Assembly: GCA_965238045.1 (NCBI GenBank)
Contig: CBDEGU010000006.1
Location: 1-64,000 of the forward strand
Direction: 5' to 3'
From: CBDEGU01 sp965238045
Lineage (GTDB): Bacteria; Acidobacteriota; Terriglobia; Bryobacterales; UBA6623
Length of the DNA: 64,000 nt
Shown here: positions 9,400 through 17,608 of the stretch, piece after piece
Position numbering within the stretch: the first letter of the stretch is position 1
Layout: every line of letters begins with the position of its first letter
Translations under genes and position numbers: made by a program
Notes under the pieces: model-generated
Database searches by the model: none
What the model saw: the letters and a program-made list of their open reading frames with translations, nothing else
Told to the model about the DNA's origin: nothing

Positions 9400-9404
9400 G
9401 CGCC

Positions 9405-10226
9405 GTGAAGTATATTGATCCCCACATCCACATGGTCTCCCGCACGACGGATGACTATCAGAACATGGCCGCGGCCGGCTGCGTCGCGCTGACCGAACCC
9501 GCGTTCTGGGCCGGCTATGACCGCTCGTCGGCGCAGGGTTTCTATGACTACTTTCGCGTCCTAACCGAGTCCGAGCCCCGCCGGGCAGCCGACTACGGCA
9601 TTCAGCACTATTCATGGATTTGCATTAACCCGAAAGAAGCCGAAGACATCGGGCTGGCTCGCGAGGTGATCTCGATCATCCCCGAGTTCCTCTCCAAGCC
9701 GAACGTGCTCGGGGTCGGGGAAATCGGTCTCAACAAGAATACGCGCAACGAACTCACGATCCTCGAAGAGCAGATCGCCCTGGCCGAGAGGCACAACCAG
9801 CTCATCCTCGTGCATACGCCGCACCTGGAAGACAAGCGCAAGGGCACGCGCATGACGATGGACGCTATTAAGCGCAACGGCAATATCGACCCTGGCCGCG
9901 TTCTCATCGATCATGTCGAGGAGCATACCGTCGAGATGGTGCTCGACGAAGGGTTCTGGGCCGGGATGACACTCTATCCGCATTCGAAGTGCACGCCGCA
10001 ACGCGCGGTGGACATCATCGAGACATACGGGCGCGAGCGGCTTTGGATCAATTCGGCCGGCGACTGGGGTCCGAGCGATCCGCTAGCCGTTCCCAAGACA
10101 GCTATCGAGCTGAAGCGCCGCGGTCACGGCCCCGATGTGTTTGCCCAGATTGCTTTCTCCAACCCGCTGCGCTTCCTGCGGCAGTGCGAAAAGTTCCAGC
10201 TTGACGACTCGATAGAAGGCGAGTGA
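9405..10226 (+). CDS. eboB: TatD-like metal-dependent hydrolase, EboB type
   Basis: The 273-residue amidohydrolase-superfamily TIM barrel has metal-site motifs in order: DPHIHM (residues 5-10), GEIGLN (about 105), LVHTPH (about 133), IDHVEE (about 168) and a late SAGDWG with the C-terminal Asp. It starts with GTG, five bases after the previous gene. Its stop overlaps the next start (TGATG), pointing to translational coupling with eboE. By homology to known ebo clusters it is EboB. The substrate is unknown; the cluster has been tied to export of a small-molecule precursor to the periplasm in cyanobacteria. Confidence 0.85.
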   Translation: MKYIDPHIHMVSRTTDDYQNMAAAGCVALTEPAFWAGYDRSSAQGFYDYFRVLTESEPRRAADYGIQHYSWICINPKEAEDIGLAREVISIIPEFLSKPNVLGVGEIGLNKNTRNELTILEEQIALAERHNQLILVHTPHLEDKRKGTRMTMDAIKRNGNIDPGRVLIDHVEEHTVEMVLDEGFWAGMTLYPHSKCTPQRAVDIIETYGRERLWINSAGDWGPSDPLAVPKTAIELKRRGHGPDVFAQIAFSNPLRFLRQCEKFQLDDSIEGE

Positions 10227-11431
10227 TGCGTGATGTTCTCGGCGCGGGAACCATACTCGGCTACTGCACGAATGTGCATGCCGGAGTGACGCGCGAGAAA
10301 ATGCTCAAGAATCTCGAGCGCTACGCGCTGGCCGTCAAGCAGCGCGTAAGCGCCGATCAGCCGATGGGCGTGGGCCTGTGGCTGGCGGCGCCGGCGGCGC
10401 GAGAGCTGCTCGAGCAGGACCGGGTCGGCGAACTGCGGCAATGGCTCAGCGACCGCGGGCTGCTCGCCTATACGCTGAACGGCTTTCCGCATGGCGACTT
10501 TCACCAGCAGGTCGTCAAACACCGGGTCTACAAGCCGGACTGGCGCCAGCAGGCCCGTCTCGACTATACCCGCGACTTGATCGACATCGCGGCGGGACTA
10601 TTGCCTGAAGGTGCCGAAGGCAGCATCTCGACTCTGCCGCTGGGCTGGCGCGCGAGCTTCGGCGGCGTGGATTCGCTCGCCGCCGCCGCCGAGAATCTGC
10701 ACCATGCCGCCGGACACATGGCGTGCGTGGAAGCCGAGACCGGCCGCTGGATTCACCTCGACATTGAACCCGAACCCGGCTGCGTGCTCGACACCTCGGC
10801 CGGCGTCGTTTCGTTTTTCGAGGAGCACCTGCTGCGCCGGTATGACGAAGCTCTTGTTCGCCGCCATCTGCGGGTCTGTTACGACATCTGCCACGCGGCG
10901 GTGATGTTCGAGGATCACCAGCAGGCGATCGAGCGATACGCAGCGGCCGGAATTTCGATTGGGAAAGTACAGATCGCTTCGGCCGTGCGCGTGGATTTCG
11001 ACGCCTGGGACGCCGAGACGCGCCGCTCGGCGGCGGAGCAGATCCGCGGGTTCGCCGAAGATCGCTACCTGCACCAGACGGTGATTCGCGATCCCAACAG
11101 CACTAGAACGAGGCTCATCGAAGACCTGCCCGCCGCGCTCGCCGAGGCCGAGGCCGAAGGCCCGTCTGGCGAAAGACTATCCGGAGAATGGCGCGTCCAT
11201 TTTCACGTGCCGCTATTTGTCGAGCGGTTCGGTTTGCTCGGCACGACCCAAGATCATATCGAGCCCTGCTTGGCGGAAATTCTCGCAAAAGGAGAGGTGA
11301 AGCATTTCGAGGCGGAAACCTACGCCTGGGATGTCCTGCCCCATGAACTGCGCGCGGACAACCTCGCCGAGGGAATCGCCCGGGAGCTGCTTTGGCTTCA
11401 AGAGCGCTTCTCGAAAGCAGCCGCGATATGA
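10226..11431 (+). CDS. eboE: Xylose isomerase-like TIM-barrel protein, EboE type
   Basis: The 401-residue protein has the sugar isomerase/endonuclease-IV-like TIM barrel. Strand-end acidic and His residues are seen in LDIEPEPG (about 175), CYDICHAAVMFED (about 215), KVQIASAV and HFHVPLFVE. The ATG at 10226 overlaps the eboB stop (TGATG); a GTG one codon earlier is the alternative. Its own stop overlaps the eboC start (ATGA). The EboE name rests on family resemblance plus the neighbouring eboB, eboC, eboD and eboF; the reaction is unknown. Confidence 0.85.
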   Translation: MRDVLGAGTILGYCTNVHAGVTREKMLKNLERYALAVKQRVSADQPMGVGLWLAAPAARELLEQDRVGELRQWLSDRGLLAYTLNGFPHGDFHQQVVKHRVYKPDWRQQARLDYTRDLIDIAAGLLPEGAEGSISTLPLGWRASFGGVDSLAAAAENLHHAAGHMACVEAETGRWIHLDIEPEPGCVLDTSAGVVSFFEEHLLRRYDEALVRRHLRVCYDICHAAVMFEDHQQAIERYAAAGISIGKVQIASAVRVDFDAWDAETRRSAAEQIRGFAEDRYLHQTVIRDPNSTRTRLIEDLPAALAEAEAEGPSGERLSGEWRVHFHVPLFVERFGLLGTTQDHIEPCLAEILAKGEVKHFEAETYAWDVLPHELRADNLAEGIARELLWLQERFSKAAAI

Positions 11432-12324
11432 GCGAATTCGGTGGTCTCTTGCGCGCCTATCTGGAGTTGGTGCGCGTCTCCAATCTTCCGACGGTTCTAA
11501 GCAATGTCGTCGTGGGACTTGCGTTGGGTTCCGCCCAGACCGGGATCGAAACAGCAGGGATCGAACCCGTGATCGCGGCGGCCTCTCTGTTGGCGATCGC
11601 GCTCATCTACTCGGGCGGCATGGCGCTCAACGATGTGCTCGATGCCGAGATCGATCGCGCCGAGCGGCCCGGCCGGCCGATCCCTTCCGGGCGTGTTTCG
11701 CAAACGTCGGCGTCGGTGCTGGCGGCGGCGGGCTTCGCGCTGGCGCTGGGCCTGCTCACCTGGACGGGCCCCGAGGCGGCGCTCATGGGTCTTACCCTAA
11801 TCGCGATCGTGGCCCTCTACAATCTGCTGCACAGCCGGAACGCCGCCGCGGTGCTGCTGATGGGCGCCGCTCGCGGCATGGTGTACCTGACAGCCGCGGC
11901 CGCCGCCGGCTGGGCGATTCAGCCCGGCCGGGTCGCTTGGCTGGCGGCGATGCTTGTTGCCTATACGGTGGCATTCTCGATCGTGGCGCGAGGCGAGACC
12001 TCCGGCCGGCCCGGCGGCTTGCAGCGGGCGGCGGCCTCCGCAATTCCGCTCCTGGTACTGGCCCCGGTTGCGATCGCGAGCCCCGCTCATATCCTGCTGG
12101 CAATCGTGGCGGCCATCCCGTTCGTGATTTGGACAGCGCTGGCCGCGCGCACTATCCTGAAACACCCGCCGCGCGTTGGCGCCGCCGTGCATATGTGGTT
12201 GAGCGGCTTCTGTTTGCTGGACGTATTCGTGCTGAACTTTCTCGGCCGGCCGGTCCTCTCGTTGTGGGCGCTGGGCCTGTTCGGCGCAACCTGGCTGGGA
12301 CATCGGCGGATCATGGGAACCTAG
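11428..12324 (+). CDS. eboC: UbiA-like membrane prenyltransferase homologue, EboC type
   Basis: The 298-residue integral membrane protein has about eight or nine helices. The first Asp-rich motif of UbiA enzymes is present (NDVLDAEIDRAERPGRPIPSG, near residues 69-90). The second DxxxD motif, usually needed for diphosphate binding, is not evident: ARGETSGRPGG occupies its place (about residue 188). This suggests altered chemistry or a non-enzymatic role. The start ATG at 11428 overlaps the eboE stop by 4 bases; the longer frame from 11392 lies inside eboE and is discounted. It is the only integral membrane component of the cluster, so it is a natural candidate for the membrane-crossing step. 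Confidence 0.88.
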   Translation: MSEFGGLLRAYLELVRVSNLPTVLSNVVVGLALGSAQTGIETAGIEPVIAAASLLAIALIYSGGMALNDVLDAEIDRAERPGRPIPSGRVSQTSASVLAAAGFALALGLLTWTGPEAALMGLTLIAIVALYNLLHSRNAAAVLLMGAARGMVYLTAAAAAGWAIQPGRVAWLAAMLVAYTVAFSIVARGETSGRPGGLQRAAASAIPLLVLAPVAIASPAHILLAIVAAIPFVIWTALAARTILKHPPRVGAAVHMWLSGFCLLDVFVLNFLGRPVLSLWALGLFGATWLGHRRIMGT

Positions 12325-12327
12325 ACG

Positions 12328-13704
12328 ATGGCGCAATCAACCGCGGTCCTGCTCGTGGTCGGACTCAGCGAAGGCCTGCTGCGCCATGCGCCGCGAATGC
12401 GGGCCTCCGCCGAGAAGGGTCGGTTGCGGCGGCTGCGGCCGGTATTGCCGGCGGTCACCTCCAGCGTGCAATCCAGCATGCTGACCGGCTTGCTTCCGGG
12501 CCAGCACGGCGTGGTTGGCAATGGCTGGTACAACCGCGAACTAGCCGATATCCAATTTTGGAAACAATCCAACCGCCTGGTTCAGGGCGAGAAAGTTTGG
12601 GAGACCGCCCGGCGGCGCGACCCCTCTCTCACCTGCGCCAACTTGTGCTGGTGGTTCAACATGTACTCGTCGGCGGATTACTCGGTTACCCCGCGCCCAA
12701 TCTACAAGGCCGATGGACGCAAGATCCCGGACTGCTACAGCGAGCCGCCGGAACTGAGAGATGAGCTTCAGGAGCGCTTGGGGATTTTTCCGCTATTCCA
12801 GTTCTGGGGTCCGGGCGCTTCGATCCGGTCGAGTGAGTGGATCGCCGATGCATCGATGTTCATCCACCGGCGCCATCATCCCACGCTGACGCTTGTCTAT
12901 TTGCCGCACCTCGACTACGCCCTGCAGAAACTGGGCCCCGGCCACGCCGGCATTCCGAGCGAGGTCGCCGAGATCGACCGCGTGGTGGGCCGCCTGCTCG
13001 ACTACTTTGCGGGCGAGGGTGTGCGCGTTCTGATTGTCAGCGAGTACGGTATCGAGGAGGTCGACGCCGCCGTCCCCATCAACCGGGTGCTCCGTGAAGA
13101 GGGAGCCGTTCGAGTGCGCGAAGAGCTGGGGCTAGAGCTTCTCGACCCGGGCGCGAGCCGCGCGTTCGCCGTCGCGGATCATCAGGTGGCTCATGTTTAC
13201 GTGCGAGATCCGGCGGATGTGAAACGTATCGCCGATATCTGCCGCCAGACACCGGGCGTGGACCAGGTGCTCGGCCGCGAGGCACAGGCCCAAGCTGGTC
13301 TCGCTCACCAGCGCTCGGGAGAGCTGCTGCTCGTCGCCGACTCTCGCCACTGGTTCAGCTACGACTATTGGCTCGACGATGACAAGGCGTCCGACTTCGC
13401 CCGCACCGTCGATATCCACCGCAAGCCGGGCTACGATCCGCTGGAGCTGTTCGTTGATCCGGCGATTCGTTTCCCGAAACTCGCGATCGGCTGGAGGCTT
13501 CTCAAGCGCAAAGCGGGCTTGCGAACGCTTCTCGATGTGATTCCGCTAGACGCCTCGCTCGTGCGAGGCTCCCACGGCCGCGTCGATCAGCCCGACCAGG
13601 CAAAGCCGATCTTGATCACCCAAGAAGATTCATCGGACCGGCCCGAGGAGATCCCGGTGACCGAGGTGCGCGACGTGATCTTGGAACAGCTCTTCGGCAA
13701 GTAG
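12328..13704 (+). CDS. eboF: Alkaline phosphatase superfamily phosphodiesterase, EboF type
   Basis: The 458-residue protein is a nucleotide pyrophosphatase/phosphodiesterase-like member of the alkaline phosphatase superfamily. A likely nucleophile Thr/Ser lies in PAVTSSVQSSMLTG (about residues 37-50), followed by LPGQHGVVGNGWY. Metal ligands appear in YLPHLDY (about 193), VSEYGIE (about 238) and SHGRVDQ near the C-terminus. There is no signal peptide at the chosen ATG, which follows eboC by 3 bp. It ends the ebo-type run. Family calls are firm; the substrate is unknown. Confidence 0.85.
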   Translation: MAQSTAVLLVVGLSEGLLRHAPRMRASAEKGRLRRLRPVLPAVTSSVQSSMLTGLLPGQHGVVGNGWYNRELADIQFWKQSNRLVQGEKVWETARRRDPSLTCANLCWWFNMYSSADYSVTPRPIYKADGRKIPDCYSEPPELRDELQERLGIFPLFQFWGPGASIRSSEWIADASMFIHRRHHPTLTLVYLPHLDYALQKLGPGHAGIPSEVAEIDRVVGRLLDYFAGEGVRVLIVSEYGIEEVDAAVPINRVLREEGAVRVREELGLELLDPGASRAFAVADHQVAHVYVRDPADVKRIADICRQTPGVDQVLGREAQAQAGLAHQRSGELLLVADSRHWFSYDYWLDDDKASDFARTVDIHRKPGYDPLELFVDPAIRFPKLAIGWRLLKRKAGLRTLLDVIPLDASLVRGSHGRVDQPDQAKPILITQEDSSDRPEEIPVTEVRDVILEQLFGK

Positions 13705-13714
13705 CCGGCGGCGA

Positions 13715-13732
13715 CCAAGCTGCCCAGCTTGG
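13715..13732. terminator. Inverted repeat between convergent eboF and the peptide transporter
   Basis: An 18-base palindrome (CCAAGCTG/CAGCTTGG) occupies the 38 bp gap between two converging genes. It lacks a T-run, so it is a plausible but unproven bidirectional terminator. Confidence 0.4.
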
Positions 13733-13742
13733 CAGCGGCCCG

Positions 13743-15266
13743 CTAGTGTACGCCTTCCATCAGCTTGCGAATCGGTTTGGAGAAGGCCGCCAGCACCAGG
13801 CCGGCGGCGATGTTGACGACGCAGACCCAGGTAAAGAGTTCGGGCAGCGGCATGGCCTCGAAGAAGCCGGCAATCTGGCCGCCCATGAAGTTGCCTACGG
13901 CGGCGGCGAGAAACCAGACGCCCATGATCTGTCCGGCAATGCGCGGCGGAGCGAGTTTTGTCATCAGGCTCAGGCCGACCGGGCTCAGGCAGAGTTCGCC
14001 CAAAGTGTGCAGCAGGTAAGTTGAGGCCAGCCACAGCGGGCTGACCAGCGTGCCATCTTCGCCGCCGGAAACTATGGCGGCTCCAACCATCACCGCGAAG
14101 CCGGCGCCGACCAGCACCAGCGCGTAGGCGAATTTCAGCGGGCTCGATGGTTCCCGCTTCCCAAGCGATACCCACAGCCAGGCAAACACCGGAGCGAGCA
14201 CGAGGATGTAGAGCGGATTGAGCGACTGGAACCATGTCGCCGGGAACTCTCCTCCCGCGTCCGCGGGCAGCACGGCGGCAATCGTGCTGCCCACGGTCCG
14301 CTCGGTCATGCGCTCGGCGAAGAGAGTGAGGCTCGAGCCGGCCTGTTCAAAGGCCGACCAGAACAAGGCCGCGACCCAGAACAGCACATAGATCGCGATG
14401 CCGCGATTTTTTTCCGCGCGCGTGAAGTTGCCGCCCCAGTACAGGGCGATGATGAAGAGCGTCGAACCGCCCGCCAGCAGCAGCAGGCGGCCGAGATGGG
14501 AGAAATCCACCAGAAAAGCGGAGAAAACCAGAACCAATCCCGCGATCCACAGGCCGCTACTCATTAGCGGCGAGCCGGAAGAGTCTGCTTGTTTTTCGGG
14601 CTTGGAGGGATGCAGCCCCGCCTGGCCCAGCCGCGCTCCTCCGAGCACGTACTGAAGCAGCCCGAAGAGCATCCCGACGCCGGCGGCGGCGAACCCCCAG
14701 TGCCAGCTATAGACCTCGCCCAGAGTTCCGCAGACCAGGGGACTAAAAAACGCCCCCAAGTTGATGCCCATATAGAAAATGGAAAACCCGGCGTCGCGCC
14801 GGACATCCTCCTCGGCGTAGAGCTGGCCGACCATGGTGCTGATATTCGGCTTGAGCAGGCCCGTGCCGATCACGATCAAGATGAGGCCGGTATAGAAAAA
14901 CGGCAGACCCACCACGGCCAGGCTGAAGTGGCCCGCGGCGATGATGATGCCGCCGATCAGCACGGCCCGGCGCTGCCCCAGGATCCTGTCGGCGACCCAG
15001 CCTCCCGGCAGCGCAACCAAATAGACGGCGGCGGTGTAGAGACCGTAAAGGCCGGCGGCCTTGGAAACAGGAAACCCCAGCCCCCCGCGCCGGGAGTCGG
15101 TCATGAACAGCACCAGCAGAGCCCGCATGCCGTAGTAGCTGAAGCGTTCCCAGAATTCGGTGAAGAAGAGAGTGGTCAGGCCGCGGGGGTGCCCGGCGAT
15201 GCCCGAGCGGTCGGTCGCGGTGGCGTCTACGGCGGACGCGCTCACTTGGTCTTCTTGTTCTGGCAT
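13743..15266 (-). CDS. Proton-dependent oligopeptide (POT/PTR2) transporter
   Basis: The 507-residue MFS symporter for di- and tripeptides has the E-x-x-E-R-F motif in helix 1 (FFTEFWERFSYYGMRALL, about residue 35), which couples protons. It also carries the PTR2 signature around FSIFYMGINLGAFFSPLVCG (about 160) and 12-14 hydrophobic helices throughout. Length and motif order match the DtpT/YbgH class. It is transcribed alone, convergent with the ebo cluster, and would import peptides for this peptide- and amino-acid-oriented gene set (compare the D-aminoacylase and M14 peptidase). Confidence 0.93.
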   Translation of the reverse strand: MPEQEDQVSASAVDATATDRSGIAGHPRGLTTLFFTEFWERFSYYGMRALLVLFMTDSRRGGLGFPVSKAAGLYGLYTAAVYLVALPGGWVADRILGQRRAVLIGGIIIAAGHFSLAVVGLPFFYTGLILIVIGTGLLKPNISTMVGQLYAEEDVRRDAGFSIFYMGINLGAFFSPLVCGTLGEVYSWHWGFAAAGVGMLFGLLQYVLGGARLGQAGLHPSKPEKQADSSGSPLMSSGLWIAGLVLVFSAFLVDFSHLGRLLLLAGGSTLFIIALYWGGNFTRAEKNRGIAIYVLFWVAALFWSAFEQAGSSLTLFAERMTERTVGSTIAAVLPADAGGEFPATWFQSLNPLYILVLAPVFAWLWVSLGKREPSSPLKFAYALVLVGAGFAVMVGAAIVSGGEDGTLVSPLWLASTYLLHTLGELCLSPVGLSLMTKLAPPRIAGQIMGVWFLAAAVGNFMGGQIAGFFEAMPLPELFTWVCVVNIAAGLVLAAFSKPIRKLMEGVH

Positions 15267-15427
15267 GCAGGGCTCTCTCGTCGGTCCTGGTGGCGGTTTT
15301 TCGCGGCCGAAAGCGATTCATCCCCGTTGGTCGGGCGCCGCGGACTGTCACCAGTCTTTTCACAGCCCAGGCACGCGTGTCAAGTTCCGGCCGGCCGTGT
15401 GAGCTACGCGATGAGCCGCCGTCTGTC

Positions 15428-15742
15428 TTAGCATTTGGCGAAGAAACAGATGCCATCTCGCTGGGCTCTCAGGCTCACGGCGTCCCCGATCGCAACCGCC
15501 CCCCCGTCAATGCGTGCGGTCAGGCGGGGGCCCTCGTCGAGTTCGATGAGCGCGATTTGAAAGGGCAGATCTTTTTCAAAAGGCTCGGCGGCGGCGTGCA
15601 GCGTGGTATGCGAATAGACGGTTCCGTTGCCGCTTAGAGTGACGGCTTCGACTCGCTCGCCCGAACGGTCGCCCGAACAGACGTGACCCGGCGGGTGTTT
15701 GAGATACACCTTTCCCGTATCCAAACAGCGATAGCCCGTCAT
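15428..15742 (-). CDS. DUF35 OB-fold protein, thiolase partner
   Basis: The 104-residue OB-fold acyl-CoA-associated protein usually forms a complex with a thiolase. The start ATG (15742) overlaps the stop of the thiolase gene (ATGA), so the two are coupled. The N-terminal rubredoxin-like zinc ribbon normally has two CxxC pairs. Here only single cysteines remain in each half (YRCLDTGKVYLKHPPGHVCSGD), so the zinc site is probably lost. The OB-fold core (VYSHTTLHAAAEPFEKDLPFQIALIELDEG) is intact. Confidence 0.85.
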   Translation of the reverse strand: MTGYRCLDTGKVYLKHPPGHVCSGDRSGERVEAVTLSGNGTVYSHTTLHAAAEPFEKDLPFQIALIELDEGPRLTARIDGGAVAIGDAVSLRAQRDGICFFAKC

Positions 15743-16896
15743 GCCGAAAAAATTCCCACCACGCTCGTTGCGCCCGAGCCGCCAAGATTCTGTGTCAAAC
15801 CGATGCCGGATTTTCTCAGCTGCCGCTCGCCGCACTCGCCGCGAATTTGCCCGACCACTTCACAGATTTGCGCCACACCGGTGGCGCCCACCGGGTGCCC
15901 CTTGGACTTGAGACCTCCGCTGGTGTTGATGGGTTTTTCGCCGTCCAGAGCCGTGAAGCCGTCCAGCGAGGCCGGCCCGCCTTGGCCTCTGGGCACGAAG
16001 CCCAGATCTTCGAGCGCAATGATCTCGGCGATCGTAAAGCAGTCGTGCACTTCGGCGAAATCAATGTCGCCCGGGCTTACGCCGGCCGTTTCGTAGGCCT
16101 TGCGCGCCGCGGCCTTCACGGCTGAAAAGGTTGTGATATCGTCTTTGTCTTCCAGCGCCAAAGAGTCCGAGGCTTGGGCCACGGCGCGAACCCTCACCGG
16201 CTTGCCGGTAAACTCGGCCTCCCGCTCCGCGGGGCAGATCAGCACCGCGGCGGCTCCGTCGCTAATCAGCGAGCAATCATAGAGCCCTAGCGGTTCGGCG
16301 ATCATGCGCCCGGCGAGCGCTTGTTCGATCGTAATCGGCTTGCGCAGGTGTGCCAGCGGATTCTTCGCTCCGTTGGCATGATTCTTCACAGCGACCGCCG
16401 CCAGATGTTCGCGCGTTGTGCCGTACTGATGCATGTGCCGCTGAGCGATCATGGCAAACAGCGAAGGGAACGTAGCTCCGGCCGAGACTTCGCCTCCGAG
16501 GTCTCCGGCCGCGGCCAAAATGTCGGTGGTCCGCGCGATCGTCTGCGTGCTCATCAATTCAACGCCAATCACCAGCACGAGGCCGAGTTGGCCGGCGGCT
16601 ACGGCGCCGGCGGCGTGATAGAAGGCCGAGCCGCCCGAGGCGCAGGCCGCCTCGAACCGGGTGCAGGGAACGCCTTCCAGGCCCAGCGCCGAGCCAACGC
16701 AGGCCGCCAGGTGGCTTTGTCCGGCGAAGGAAGGTCCGGCGAAATTCCCCAAGTAGAGCGCCTCGACTTGAGCCGCCGCCGCGCCCGCCGCCTCAATGCA
16801 CCGCCCGCCGGCCTCCTGGGCCAAATCGCGGATGGTAAGCTCGGAGTGGACTCCGAACCGTGTCATGCCTGTCGAAACAATCGAGACCGGTTTCAC
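15739..16896 (-). CDS. Thiolase, SCP-x/acetyl-CoA acetyltransferase-like
   Basis: The 385-residue thiolase-superfamily protein has the nucleophile Cys in TRFEAACASGGSAF (near residue 85). The His of the HDCF segment (VHDCFTIAEIIALED) and the GHPVGATGVAQICE loop (about residue 345) are present. The usual second catalytic Cys near the C-terminus is not evident: the tail reads GIGLTQNLGGSGATSVVGIFS. This matches the SCP2-thiolase type that pairs with a DUF35 protein, as it does here. A role in lipid or isoprenoid acyl-CoA metabolism is likely; the exact substrate is unknown. Confidence 0.88.
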   Translation of the reverse strand: MKPVSIVSTGMTRFGVHSELTIRDLAQEAGGRCIEAAGAAAAQVEALYLGNFAGPSFAGQSHLAACVGSALGLEGVPCTRFEAACASGGSAFYHAAGAVAAGQLGLVLVIGVELMSTQTIARTTDILAAAGDLGGEVSAGATFPSLFAMIAQRHMHQYGTTREHLAAVAVKNHANGAKNPLAHLRKPITIEQALAGRMIAEPLGLYDCSLISDGAAAVLICPAEREAEFTGKPVRVRAVAQASDSLALEDKDDITTFSAVKAAARKAYETAGVSPGDIDFAEVHDCFTIAEIIALEDLGFVPRGQGGPASLDGFTALDGEKPINTSGGLKSKGHPVGATGVAQICEVVGQIRGECGERQLRKSGIGLTQNLGGSGATSVVGIFSA

Positions 16897-17047
16897 GGCG
16901 CCGGCGCCACGCCTGGCCGGGCAGCCGCCGTGTCATCGCCGGGTCCGGCCCTATGTTGAGAGTGCCTCGCCATGGGGAGCGTATTTATTGTTGCACGTTT
17001 GGGGCGAAATTCCGTCTTGACTTAGAGAGGAGCATGTTGAGACGGGT

Positions 17048-17608
17048 ATGTCCCCAGTGGCGATTGCAAGCCTGATGGAAGCCGAACCCTACTCTCCGGC
17101 AAGTGCTGAAGCGCGGATTTCGGCCGACGGTGAGTTCGTCGAGGAAAATCTGAGGCGGGTCTTCCGGCTCATCTATCGCGTGGTGGGCAATGTGCCCGAC
17201 GCCCAAGATCTGACCCAAGAAGCGTTCATCAAGGCTCTGCGCCGCCGCTCGCAGCTCAAGGATCCGCAGAAGGCCTCGCAGTGGCTTGGCCGCATCGCGG
17301 TCAACACGGCGCTGGACTTTGTCCGCCAGCGCAAACGCGTCCAATTCGAACAGCTGGACAAGGCGCCGGAAATTTCCACCGAAACGCCCGAACAAGCCCT
17401 GCTGCGCGGCGAAAAGCGCAGATACATTGAGGACGGCCTGCGTTTGCTCACCGGACGGGAACGCGCGGCACTCATGCTCAGGGATATCGAGGGGCTGCCG
17501 GCGGCCGAAGTCGCGCGGCAGTTGGGCTGTTCGCCCGCCACCGTGCGCTCGCACATCGCCAACGCGCGGGTGAAGTTCCGGAAGTATGCCAAGGGGCGGC
17601 GGCCATGA
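17048..17608 (+). CDS. ECF-type RNA polymerase sigma factor
   Basis: The 186-residue sigma-70 family factor contains only regions 2 and 4. Region 2 spans about residues 25-95 (FRLIYRVVGNVPDAQDLTQEAFIKALR). Region 4 is the C-terminal helix-turn-helix (LPAAEVARQLGCSPATVRSHIANARVKFRK, about 152-180). It overlaps the following anti-sigma gene by 4 bases (ATGA), the standard sigma/anti-sigma arrangement, so it is probably held inactive at the membrane until an envelope signal arrives. Confidence 0.95.
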   Translation: MSPVAIASLMEAEPYSPASAEARISADGEFVEENLRRVFRLIYRVVGNVPDAQDLTQEAFIKALRRRSQLKDPQKASQWLGRIAVNTALDFVRQRKRVQFEQLDKAPEISTETPEQALLRGEKRRYIEDGLRLLTGRERAALMLRDIEGLPAAEVARQLGCSPATVRSHIANARVKFRKYAKGRRP

